The notes beneath the pieces were generated by a model. That model did not search any database. It was given only the letters and a program-made list of their open reading frames with translations, and had not been told where the DNA came from. 11,711 nucleotides of DNA. Source: Candidatus Solincola jinzensis. Its GTDB lineage: Bacteria > Actinomycetota > Geothermincolia > Geothermincolales > RBG-13-55-18. Within the stretch, counting starts at the first letter, position 1; each line of letters starts with the position of its first letter. A program made the translations under genes and the position numbers. The stretch spans positions 1-11,711 of the forward strand of contig JACVJG010000040.1 in the NCBI GenBank assembly GCA_015711875.1. The letters are read 5' to 3'. Below are positions 5,909 through 11,711 of the stretch, piece by piece.

Positions 5909-8830
5909 ATGAGGCCGGCCATGTGGGTCCGCTTGTCCTGTGTTGTTTTCACCTTCCTGCTGGCGATATCGCCGCTATTCGCCCGGTCGGGTAGCGCGGC
6001 GGCCGCGCCAGGCGACATCCTGCGATGCTCCACCAAGGCGGATTGGGGCCAGAGCAACCTGCCCAGCCACTCCCCCGCGATCAGCGCGGACGGGCGCTAT
6101 GTGGCCTTCACCTCCTGCGCCGACAACCTGGTGCCCGGGGACTATAACGGTAGGTGGGACATTTTCCGCAAGGACCTCCAGACCGGGGCCATCTTGCGCT
6201 GCTCCACCAACGCCTCATGGAACGAGGCTAACGGCGACAGCTTCGCCCCCTCCATCAGCGCGGACGGGCGCTACGTGGCCTTCAATTCATCCGCCACCAA
6301 CCTGGTGTCCAATGACACCAACGGCCAGTGGGATGTCTTTCGCAAGGACCTCCAGACCGGGGATGTCGTGCGCTGCTCCACCGACAAGGACTGGTTCGAG
6401 GCCACGGGGGGAGGCAGCTACGATCCCTCCGTCAGCGCGGACGGGCGCTATGTGGCCTTCTCGTCCGACGCCACCAACCTGGTACCCAACGATACCAACG
6501 GGATAAGGGATGTTTTCTGCAAGAGCCTTTCCACGGGGCACATAGTGCGCTGCTCCACCGATTCCTCGTGGGGACAGTCCAGCGGCGGATACAGCAACAA
6601 TCCCTCCATCAGCGCGGGAGGGAGCTACGTGGCCTTCTCGTCCACGGCAAACAACCTGGTGCCCGGGGACACCAACGGGTTAGGCGACATCTTCCGCAAG
6701 GACCTTTCCACAGGCGCTATCGCGCGCTGTTCTACAGATAAGGACGGGAACCAGGTGAGCGACGGGGACAGCTACAGGCCCTCCATCAGCGCTGACGGGC
6801 TATACGTGGCCTTCTATTCCTTTTCCGCCAGCCTGGTACCCGGGGACACCAATTCCCTGTGGGACGTCTTCCGCAAGGACGTGCAGACGGGGGCCATCGT
6901 GCGCTGCTCCACCAGGTCGGATGGGGGACAGTCAAGCGGGGAGGAGGGGAGCTTCAACCCTAGCATCAGCTCCGACGGCAGGTACGTGGCCTTCCACTCC
7001 AGCGCCACCAACCTGGTGTCAGGGGACACCAACGGACAGCAGGACGTCTTCCGCAAGGACTTAAAGACCGGGGCCGTCGTGCGCTGCTCCACCAGGGCGG
7101 ACGGAGGCCAGGCCAGCGACGGATGGAGTTCCAGTCCCGCCATCAACGCGGACGGCAGGTTCGTGGCTTTCGACTCGAACGCCACCAACCTGGTGCCCGG
7201 GGACACCAACTCGGCAGGCGACGTATTCCGCAAGGAACTGGCGCCGCCCAGGCCGGCCATCGCGTCCATCGACCCCTCCTCGGGGCCGGCGGGGACGGAG
7301 GTGACCCTGGTGGGCGTGGATTTCGGGGACACGCGGGGAAGCTCGTACGTATCCTTCGACGGGACACAGGCCAGCGAGTACGGGTCCTGGTCGGACACGG
7401 AGATCGTCTGCGTGGTGCCCGCCGGGCTTGCGGGAGAGCTGGCGGTTACGGTGACCACGCTAAACGGCATCTCCAACCGCGTCATCTTCAGCGTCGAGGG
7501 GCCTCCTCCCCCTCCTCCCCCTCCTCCCCCTCCTGCCACCACCTTTTACTTCGCCGAGGGCTACACCGGTGAGGGCTTCGAGGAATGGCTGTGCCTGGGG
7601 CAGCCGGTGGACGCCCCCTTGCAGGTGCGGGTGACCTATCTCTTCGCGGACGGCTCCCCCTCGATAGAGCAGACCTACGACGTCCCCGGCCTCTCCCGCT
7701 TCACCATGGACGTGAACTCGGTGGTGGGCCCGGGCAGGGAGGTCTCCATGGTGTGCGAGGCCGATGCCCCCTTCATCGCCGAGCGCCCCATGTACTTCGA
7801 CTACAAAGGGGCCTGGACCGGGGGCCACGACGCCGTGGGGGCGGACTCCCCCTCGCCCACCTGGTACTTCGCCGAGGGATATACCGGGGAGGGCTTCGAG
7901 GAGTGGATATGCGTCTTAAACCCCGGGGATACGGATGCCTCCCTCACCTTCCGCTTTCAGACCCAGGAGGAGGGGGAGAAGGTGGTCTCCGACCAGGCCG
8001 TCCCCGCCCGCTCCCGCCGCTCCTTCCGCGCCAACGACCTTTTGGGGGGCGCCTACCAGGCCTCGCTGGCCCTGGAGTCCTCGGTCCCGGTGGTGGCGGA
8101 GCGCCCCATGTACTTCGACTACGCCGGCCGGGGGAGCTGGCACTGGGACGGGGGCCACTGCGTGATGGGGGCGAGGGAGCTCGCAAGCGACTACTTCTTC
8201 GCCGAGGGCTGCACGCGCACGGGCTTCGAGGAGTGGCTCTGCATCCAGAACCCCAATCCTTCCCCCATCGAGGTCGAGGCCACCTACATGCTGGGCACGG
8301 GGGCCACGGTGGAGAAGCTCTACACCGTCCCCGCGGCCGGGCGCTCCACCGTCTTCGTGGCGGACGAGGTGGGGGAGGGCCAGGACGTCTCCGTGCGCCT
8401 CACCTGCCGCTCCTCCCCTTTCCTTGCCGAGCGCCCCACCTACTTCGCCTACCAGGGCACCAACGCCTGGGGCTGGGATGGGGGCCACTGCGTCATAGGC
8501 ATCCCCACAGGCTCCCGGGAGTGGTTCTTCGCCGAGGGATACACCGGGCCAGGCTTCGAGGAGTGGATCTGCATCCAGAACCCCACCGGTGACGACGCCA
8601 CCGTGTCCATAGCCTACTACCCGCAGGGGAAAGACCCCATCACCCCCGACCCCTTCACGGTGAGGGCCAACTCCCGCCACACCGTCTATGTGAACGCCCA
8701 CGCCGGGGAAAACCTCTCCCTCTCGGCCGAGGTGTCCTCGGACAAACACGTCATCTGCGAGAGGCCCATGTACTTCGACTACAAAGGAGCCTGGACCGGG
8801 GGCCACGACGTGGCTGGCTACGCCCCCTAG
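5909..8830 (+). CDS. Secreted seven-bladed PD40-like propeller protein with IPT/TIG domain and four C-terminal FAEG-type repeats
   Basis: The protein has 973 residues. A Sec signal peptide (MRPAMWVRLSCVVFTFLLA..., cleavage near residue 33 after SAAAA) indicates export. Residues 34-445 are seven repeats of about 58 residues with the pattern RCST...PSISADGRYVAFxSxATNLVPGDTNGxxDVFRKDLxTG. These are PD40/TolB-type blades, exactly enough for one closed propeller, and the DxNGxxD turns look like calcium-binding loops (inference). An IPT/TIG Ig-like domain follows (446-531, IDPSSGPAGTEVTLVGVDF), then an 11-proline linker (532-542). Four homologous repeats close the chain (546-651, 652-761, 762-871, 872-973). 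Each opens with a WYFAEGYTGEGFEEWxC motif; the first, second and fourth close with ERPMYFDYKGAW-like and GGHD-like strings, the third with ERPTYFAYQGTNAW and GGHCVIG. There is no LPXTG or membrane anchor, so the C-terminal repeats may hold the protein at the surface or bind a ligand (inference). Probably monocistronic; a 24-bp inverted repeat follows the stop. Confidence 0.95.
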   Translation: MRPAMWVRLSCVVFTFLLAISPLFARSGSAAAAPGDILRCSTKADWGQSNLPSHSPAISADGRYVAFTSCADNLVPGDYNGRWDIFRKDLQTGAILRCSTNASWNEANGDSFAPSISADGRYVAFNSSATNLVSNDTNGQWDVFRKDLQTGDVVRCSTDKDWFEATGGGSYDPSVSADGRYVAFSSDATNLVPNDTNGIRDVFCKSLSTGHIVRCSTDSSWGQSSGGYSNNPSISAGGSYVAFSSTANNLVPGDTNGLGDIFRKDLSTGAIARCSTDKDGNQVSDGDSYRPSISADGLYVAFYSFSASLVPGDTNSLWDVFRKDVQTGAIVRCSTRSDGGQSSGEEGSFNPSISSDGRYVAFHSSATNLVSGDTNGQQDVFRKDLKTGAVVRCSTRADGGQASDGWSSSPAINADGRFVAFDSNATNLVPGDTNSAGDVFRKELAPPRPAIASIDPSSGPAGTEVTLVGVDFGDTRGSSYVSFDGTQASEYGSWSDTEIVCVVPAGLAGELAVTVTTLNGISNRVIFSVEGPPPPPPPPPPPATTFYFAEGYTGEGFEEWLCLGQPVDAPLQVRVTYLFADGSPSIEQTYDVPGLSRFTMDVNSVVGPGREVSMVCEADAPFIAERPMYFDYKGAWTGGHDAVGADSPSPTWYFAEGYTGEGFEEWICVLNPGDTDASLTFRFQTQEEGEKVVSDQAVPARSRRSFRANDLLGGAYQASLALESSVPVVAERPMYFDYAGRGSWHWDGGHCVMGARELASDYFFAEGCTRTGFEEWLCIQNPNPSPIEVEATYMLGTGATVEKLYTVPAAGRSTVFVADEVGEGQDVSVRLTCRSSPFLAERPTYFAYQGTNAWGWDGGHCVIGIPTGSREWFFAEGYTGPGFEEWICIQNPTGDDATVSIAYYPQGKDPITPDPFTVRANSRHTVYVNAHAGENLSLSAEVSSDKHVICERPMYFDYKGAWTGGHDVAGYAP
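6008..7240 (+). repeat. Seven coding repeats of about 175 bases (propeller blades)
   Basis: DNA similarity between blades is visible, for example the recurrent GTGCGCTGCTCCACC, ATCAGCGCGGACGGGCGCTA and TTCCGCAAGGACCT strings. Blade 4 has AGGGSY in place of ADGRY, and blade 3 has FCKSL for FRKDL. The retained nucleotide similarity implies relatively recent or homogenised duplication. Confidence 0.85.
7502..7534 (+). repeat. CCTCCTCCC tandem tract encoding the polyproline linker
   Basis: A 9-base unit, CCTCCTCCC, is repeated about 3.7 times with no interruption and encodes 11 prolines. The opposite strand carries three runs of five G separated by AGGA. That makes the tract a candidate for G-quadruplex formation and for slippage in multiples of three codons. 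Confidence 0.9.
7544..8827 (+). repeat. Four coding repeats of the FAEG-type module (about 105 residues each)
   Basis: Units start at 7544, 7862, 8192 and 8522. Invariant elements are FAEG at the start, GFEEW nine to eleven residues later, a [LI]C soon after, and an ERP-Y-F-Y motif near the end. A further, diverged copy opens at 11628 in the next gene (WYLAEGATDGGFETW). I do not recall an established name with certainty. Confidence 0.85.
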
Positions 8831-8841
8831 AAGATGTAGTT

Positions 8842-8910
8842 GGGTCAGGTCTTGAATTTTGAATTCATTTCCAGTCAAGGGGTTGAAATTCAAAATTCAA
8901 GACCTGACCC
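8842..8910. repeat. Perfect 24-bp inverted repeat, REP/MITE-like hairpin
   Basis: Bases 8842-8865 (GGGTCAGGTCTTGAATTTTG + AATT) are exactly complementary to 8887-8910, with a 21-base loop. It begins 11 bases after the stop of the secreted protein gene. The right arm is a copy of the dispersed ATTCAAGACCTGACCCC element and the left arm is the same element inverted. No T-run follows, but a hairpin this long could still end or stabilise the upstream mRNA. Confidence 0.9.
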
Positions 8911-8984
8911 CTGCGGTTTTCATGCGCTTTTAACGCCTCGGGCACCTAGGGAAGCCTTACCAATGTGCGTGGGACCCCCATAAA

Positions 8985-9001
8985 ATTCAAGACCTGACCC
9001 C
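8985..9001 (+). repeat. Dispersed repeat element ATTCAAGACCTGACCCC, copy 3
   Basis: Exact 17-mer match to the copies at 5575, 8895 and 9151, in the same orientation, followed by CTGGGTTGTCGCG. Confidence 0.8.
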
Positions 9002-9058
9002 CTGGGTTGTCGCGTAAGCGGCAGCGCCGGCCGGAGAGAGGAGTGGCTGTGCCGGCCG

Positions 9059-9105
9059 CCTGGACGGAGAGGAGCGAGCCGGAGGCGAGCGCAGCGAGGT
9101 CCAGG
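9059..9105. repeat. GC-rich inverted-end block
   Basis: CCTGGAC (9059-9065) and GTCCAGG (9099-9105) are complementary. The interior is made of GAGCGAGC/GGAGGCGAGCG purine-rich strings typical of short GC-rich palindromic intergenic elements. It is a weak case on its own and matters mainly because it sits inside the repeat-filled spacer. Confidence 0.4.
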
Positions 9106-9150
9106 CTTGGCACGTGTGCGCTCGACCCATATTCTGGCAAAGGATTCAAG

Positions 9151-9167
9151 ATTCAAGACCTGACCCC
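9151..9167 (+). repeat. Dispersed repeat element ATTCAAGACCTGACCCC, copy 4
   Basis: Exact 17-mer match to the other copies, preceded by a direct duplication of its own first part (GATTCAAG GATTCAAG-like, 9143-9157) and followed by ATGCGGTTGTCGCG, similar to what follows the copy at 8985. Confidence 0.8.
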
Positions 9168-9183
9168 ATGCGGTTGTCGCGCC

Positions 9184-9218
9184 TCAGACACCAAGCGAGG
9201 CCTGACCCCCGTGTCTGA
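9184..9218. repeat. 8-bp inverted repeat around a GCGAGGCCTGACCCC core
   Basis: TCAGACAC (9184-9191) pairs with GTGTCTGA (9211-9218) across a 19-base loop that contains GCGAGGCCTGACCCC (9195-9209). The same core, with one change, is at 5493-5507 in the other spacer. Confidence 0.5.
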
Positions 9219-9308
9219 TGGGCGGGTCGACCCCTTCGGCGCGGAAGGATATAACCGCGACCGTAATGGGTATATATGATCCTTGGAGAGAGCCATCAGG
9301 CCGGGGAG

Positions 9309-9325
9309 ATTATTTACTAAATAAT
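9309..9325. repeat. AT-rich 7-bp hairpin in the leader of the last gene
   Basis: ATTATTT-ACT-AAATAAT lies 70 bases before the start codon at 9396, in an AT-rich patch within otherwise GC-rich DNA. It could be an operator or a leader hairpin; nothing more specific is visible. Confidence 0.4.
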
Positions 9326-9380
9326 GCTGACCCAAAATCCCGGGTTTGAAGCGCGAGGTGTTTGCTTTTAAGGGCTATGC

Positions 9381-9388
9381 AAGGGGGT
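9381..9388 (+). promoter_or_regulatory. Ribosome binding site that sets the start at 9396
   Basis: AAGGGGGT lies seven bases before ATG 9396. The later in-frame ATGs (9456 and 9492) have no comparable site, which favours 9396 despite the long stretch before the signal-peptide core. Confidence 0.7.
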
Positions 9389-9395
9389 AGGATCG

Positions 9396-11711
9396 ATGAG
9401 ACGTTTATCCCGTGACGCGTTTCCCGCGAAAACCGTTGTGGTCACAACGTTCAACATGACCAAGGCAACACGAACCGCCGCCAGGTCCGCCATGCCCGGC
9501 CGCGCCGCAAGACGCGCTGCCCCGACGGCGGCCTTCGCGCTCGTCCTGGCGCTCGCGTCCGTCTTCGCCCTCCTTCTGCCCTGCGCTACGGCCGCGGCGG
9601 CGGAGTGGAGCCCGTCGGCGGAGGGCGGCCTGGACGGCTCCTACAGGATCGCCGCCTATAAATGCTCATGCATGGCCGCCTACGGAAACCGCCTGTACGT
9701 GGGGACGTACACCCCGAAGGGATGCGGGGTGTGGCGGCAGGACGACTCGGGCTGGACTCAGGTGAACACGCCGGGGTTCGGGGCATCCGACCACGTCGAT
9801 GCCACCGAAATGGCCGTATTCGGGGATCGCCTTTACGTGGGAACGGGCAGCAACGAGAGCGGCTGCCGGGTGTGGCGCTACGACGGCGCTTCCTGGGCCT
9901 GCGTGGTCGGCCCCGGCGGCGCGAAAAGCGCCGGCTTCGGGAACGCCCAGAACGGCTGGATCCACTCCATGGCCGTTTACAACAACAAGCTCTACGTGGC
10001 GACGGGGAACTTGACCAGCGGGGCCGAGCTGTGGAGCACCCCCGACGGCGCTTCCTGGAGCAGGGTGGACGGGGGCCTCCTTGGGGCAAGCAACACCGCC
10101 ATCTCCTCCATGAAGGTGTTCGGGGGATTCCTCTACGCGGGCACCATCAACTTCACGGCGGGATGCGAGGTGTGGCGCTACAACGTCTTTAACTGGAACC
10201 AGGTGGCGTCCGGAGGCTTCGGCGACCCCAACAACAAGGGTGCAACCTCCATGGATGAATACGCGGGCAGGCTTTACGTGGGCATCACGAACTATACCTC
10301 CGGCCTGCGCGTTTACAGCACGGACGGCGTAGGACCCTGGCTCAACGCGGACGGCGGCCAGCTCGGCCCTCAGAACACGGGCGCATATGCCATGCGCGTC
10401 TATAACGGGAACCTTTACGTGGGGACCAGTGGTCGCGAGGCGCAGGTGTGGCGCTACAACGGCGCCTCCTGGGGCCGCGTCGACGCCGGGGTGATGGCAG
10501 ACAACGCCGCTGTCGCAGCCTCTATGCAGGTCTTCGGCGGCAAGCTCTACGTCGGCAGCGGGGGAGAGACGGCCTGCGAGGTGTGGCGCTACGGCAGCTC
10601 CTGGGAGCTTGCCGCGCCCCGTGGCTTCTCCCCCAACGCCAATTGCGGCGTCGAGAGCATGGTCTCGCTGGGCGGCTACCTCTACGCGGGGACGGAAAGC
10701 GTCCTGGGCTGCGAGGTATGGCGCTGCGACGGAATGATTTGGCAAAAGATAGCAGAGGAGGGCTTCGGCGACTTGTGCAACAACGTGGCGAGCGCCATGG
10801 CAGCTTACAAGGGAGAGCTTTACGTGGGCACTACCAACCAGGAGAAGGGCTGCGAGGCATGGCGCTACCGCGGCGGCGCCTGGGAGAAAATAGGAACCGG
10901 CGGCTTCGGGGACCCGCACAACGTGACCCTCACTTGCCTTGCGGAGTACGGGGGGAAACTCTACGCGGGCACCGCGAACTGGACCGCTGGGGGCGAGGTA
11001 TGGGCGTGGGACGGCGCATCCTGGAAGCTCGCGAACGCCCCCGGCTTCGGCGACGCCAACTACGACTATGTCTCTTGCATGGCCGTTTACGAGGGGCGGC
11101 TCTACGCGGCTATCGACGGCCCTAATGGCTGCCGCATCTGGAGCACCGCGGGCGCGGGAGGCTTCCCCCACACCGACTGGAGGCAGGAGAACGCCGACGG
11201 CTTCGGAAAAGCGGATAACTACGGCGTCGAGAGCATGGCGATACACGCGGGAATGCTCTATGCGGGTACCGGCAACGACGTCACGGGGTGCGAGGTGTGG
11301 GCCTTCGACGGGTCGTCCTGGAAGCAGGCGGGGGCCGGCGGCTTCGGGGACGCGAAAAACTATGATGCGACCTCCATGGCCTCGCACGACGGGCGCCTCT
11401 GGGTCGGCACCTTCCAGAGCGCGTGGGGCGGCGGCACCGGCTGCGAGATATGGAGCACCACGGGAGAGGGAGGGTTCCCCCACACCGACTGGAGGCAGGA
11501 GAACGCCGACGGCTTCGGGGATAAGAATACCGAGCGGGTTTCCGCCATGGCGGTCTATTTCGCCGGCCTCTTCGTGGGCATTGACAACTTCTACCAGGGA
11601 TGCTCTGTCTGGAACACCGGCTCCAACTGGTACCTCGCGGAAGGCGCCACCGACGGGGGCTTCGAGACCTGGGTGCTGGTGCAGAACCCGGGTACGGACC
11701 CCGTGCACGTG
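9396..11711 (+). CDS. Secreted 14-blade LYVGT/GCEVW repeat (propeller) protein with a FAEG-type C-terminal domain; 3' end missing
   Basis: The frame is open from ATG 9396 through the right edge without a stop (772 codons seen). Residues 1-42 are basic and unusually long for an n-region. Residues 43-69 are a hydrophobic signal-peptide core ending LLPCATAAAA, so export is expected. From residue 90 to about 744 run 14 repeats of 43-57 residues with the consensus sMavygGrLYvGTxNxxxGCeVWRYdGasWxxxxxxGFGDxxN. I infer kelch-like or BNR-like propeller blades; 14 would suit two seven-bladed propellers. A cysteine before the VW strand is kept in most blades. Blades 11 and 13 carry the same insertion, GGFPHTDWRQENADGFG. 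At residue 745 WYLAEGATDGGFETWVLVQNPG starts a domain akin to the four C-terminal repeats of the gene upstream, then the window ends. No catalytic motif is visible. An antisense frame spans most of the gene but is a shadow. Confidence 0.92.
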   Translation, partial: MRRLSRDAFPAKTVVVTTFNMTKATRTAARSAMPGRAARRAAPTAAFALVLALASVFALLLPCATAAAAEWSPSAEGGLDGSYRIAAYKCSCMAAYGNRLYVGTYTPKGCGVWRQDDSGWTQVNTPGFGASDHVDATEMAVFGDRLYVGTGSNESGCRVWRYDGASWACVVGPGGAKSAGFGNAQNGWIHSMAVYNNKLYVATGNLTSGAELWSTPDGASWSRVDGGLLGASNTAISSMKVFGGFLYAGTINFTAGCEVWRYNVFNWNQVASGGFGDPNNKGATSMDEYAGRLYVGITNYTSGLRVYSTDGVGPWLNADGGQLGPQNTGAYAMRVYNGNLYVGTSGREAQVWRYNGASWGRVDAGVMADNAAVAASMQVFGGKLYVGSGGETACEVWRYGSSWELAAPRGFSPNANCGVESMVSLGGYLYAGTESVLGCEVWRCDGMIWQKIAEEGFGDLCNNVASAMAAYKGELYVGTTNQEKGCEAWRYRGGAWEKIGTGGFGDPHNVTLTCLAEYGGKLYAGTANWTAGGEVWAWDGASWKLANAPGFGDANYDYVSCMAVYEGRLYAAIDGPNGCRIWSTAGAGGFPHTDWRQENADGFGKADNYGVESMAIHAGMLYAGTGNDVTGCEVWAFDGSSWKQAGAGGFGDAKNYDATSMASHDGRLWVGTFQSAWGGGTGCEIWSTTGEGGFPHTDWRQENADGFGDKNTERVSAMAVYFAGLFVGIDNFYQGCSVWNTGSNWYLAEGATDGGFETWVLVQNPGTDPVHV
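9434..9449. promoter_or_regulatory. 16-base palindrome CGTTGTGGTCACAACG
   Basis: Perfect 7-bp arms around GT, operator-like in form, inside codons 13-18 of the last gene. It could be a regulator-binding site if the gene in fact starts later (ATG 9456 or 9492), or a chance feature of the coding sequence. Confidence 0.25.
11163..11518 (+). repeat. Identical 44-base direct repeat within the 14-blade gene
   Basis: Bases 11163-11206 and 11475-11518 are identical, 312 bases (104 codons) apart, and the similarity extends left with few mismatches (GGAGG[C/G] before both). They encode the FPHTDWRQENADGFG insertion in blades 11 and 13. Other blade pairs are far less alike at the DNA level, so this points to a recent two-blade duplication or local gene conversion. 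Confidence 0.85.

Larger units (their letters stand above)
8831..9395. other. Repeat-filled spacer between the two large propeller genes
   Basis: No gene is supported. From left to right it holds a perfect 24-bp inverted repeat (8842-8910), two further ATTCAAGACCTGACCCC copies (8985-9001 and 9151-9167), and a GC-rich block with inverted ends CCTGGAC/GTCCAGG (9059-9065 and 9099-9105). These are followed by a TCAGACAC/GTGTCTGA inverted repeat (9184-9191 and 9211-9218), a GGGTCGACCC palindrome (9224-9233) and an AT-rich hairpin (9309-9325) in the leader of the next gene. The GGTTGTCGCG string follows both the 8985 copy and the 9151 copy, so the repeated unit is longer than the 17-mer. Confidence 0.7.

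Noticed and set aside
7585..8893. Overlapping frames of 335 (plus) and 325 (minus) codons inside the 973-residue gene
   Set aside because: Both are shadows of the repeat-coding region, rich in R, G, P and L, with no start signals or homology features.
5295..9395. CRISPR array made of the GACCTGACCCC copies
   Set aside because: Copies are irregularly spaced over 3.6 kb, lie on both sides of a long gene, occur in both orientations, and no cas gene is present.
9666..11708. Long antisense open frame of about 680 codons, open to the right edge
   Set aside because: It lies opposite the 14-blade gene, whose plus-strand frame has a ribosome binding site, a signal peptide and clear repeats. The antisense frame only mirrors the GC-rich third-position bias of that gene and shows no independent domain.

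Overview
The window is high-GC bacterial DNA with Shine-Dalgarno-led genes, all read left to right. Three of the five genes are very large Sec-type secreted, beta-rich repeat proteins. The WYFAEG-type repeat module, the LYVGT/GCEVW repeats and the post-COAP-like C-terminus resemble secreted proteins that I associate with uncultured, high-GC, Gram-positive-like lineages such as deep-branching Actinomycetota or Chloroflexota. That placement is inference from memory; no rRNA, tRNA or housekeeping marker is present to fix it.

Layout. (1) Bases 3-2771 are the 3' part of a secreted or surface protein cut by the left edge. It has six Asp-box (BNR) repeats, a ZU5-like domain, about three Ig-like domains and a C-terminal post-COAP-like domain. 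(2) Bases 3061-3789 encode a short cation-diffusion-facilitator-type membrane protein without the usual cytoplasmic domain, preceded by a strong hairpin and a possible extended -10 promoter. (3) A 677-base spacer carries degenerate repeats of about 62 bases. (4) Bases 4467-5294 encode a crotonase-family enoyl-CoA hydratase/isomerase. (5) A repeat-rich spacer of 614 bases follows. (6) Bases 5909-8830 encode a complete 973-residue secreted protein: signal peptide, seven-bladed PD40-like propeller, IPT/TIG domain, 11-proline linker and four FAEG-type repeats of about 105 residues. (7) A 565-base spacer holds a perfect 24-bp inverted repeat and several copies of an ATTCAAGACCTGACCCC repeat. (8) Bases 9396-11711 are the 5' part of another secreted protein: signal peptide, 14 tandem LYVGT/GCEVW blades (enough for two seven-bladed propellers) and the start of a FAEG-type domain, cut by the right edge.

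The two genes on the right end in the same kind of C-terminal module behind two unrelated propeller types. This suggests a set of exported proteins sharing a common C-terminal unit that may serve for surface attachment or ligand binding (inference). The two middle genes (metal-ion transporter, acyl-CoA enzyme) show no evident link to them. The spacers around the 973-residue gene are colonised by a short REP/MITE-like repeat family. No RNA gene, CRISPR array, complete insertion sequence or defence system was recognised.
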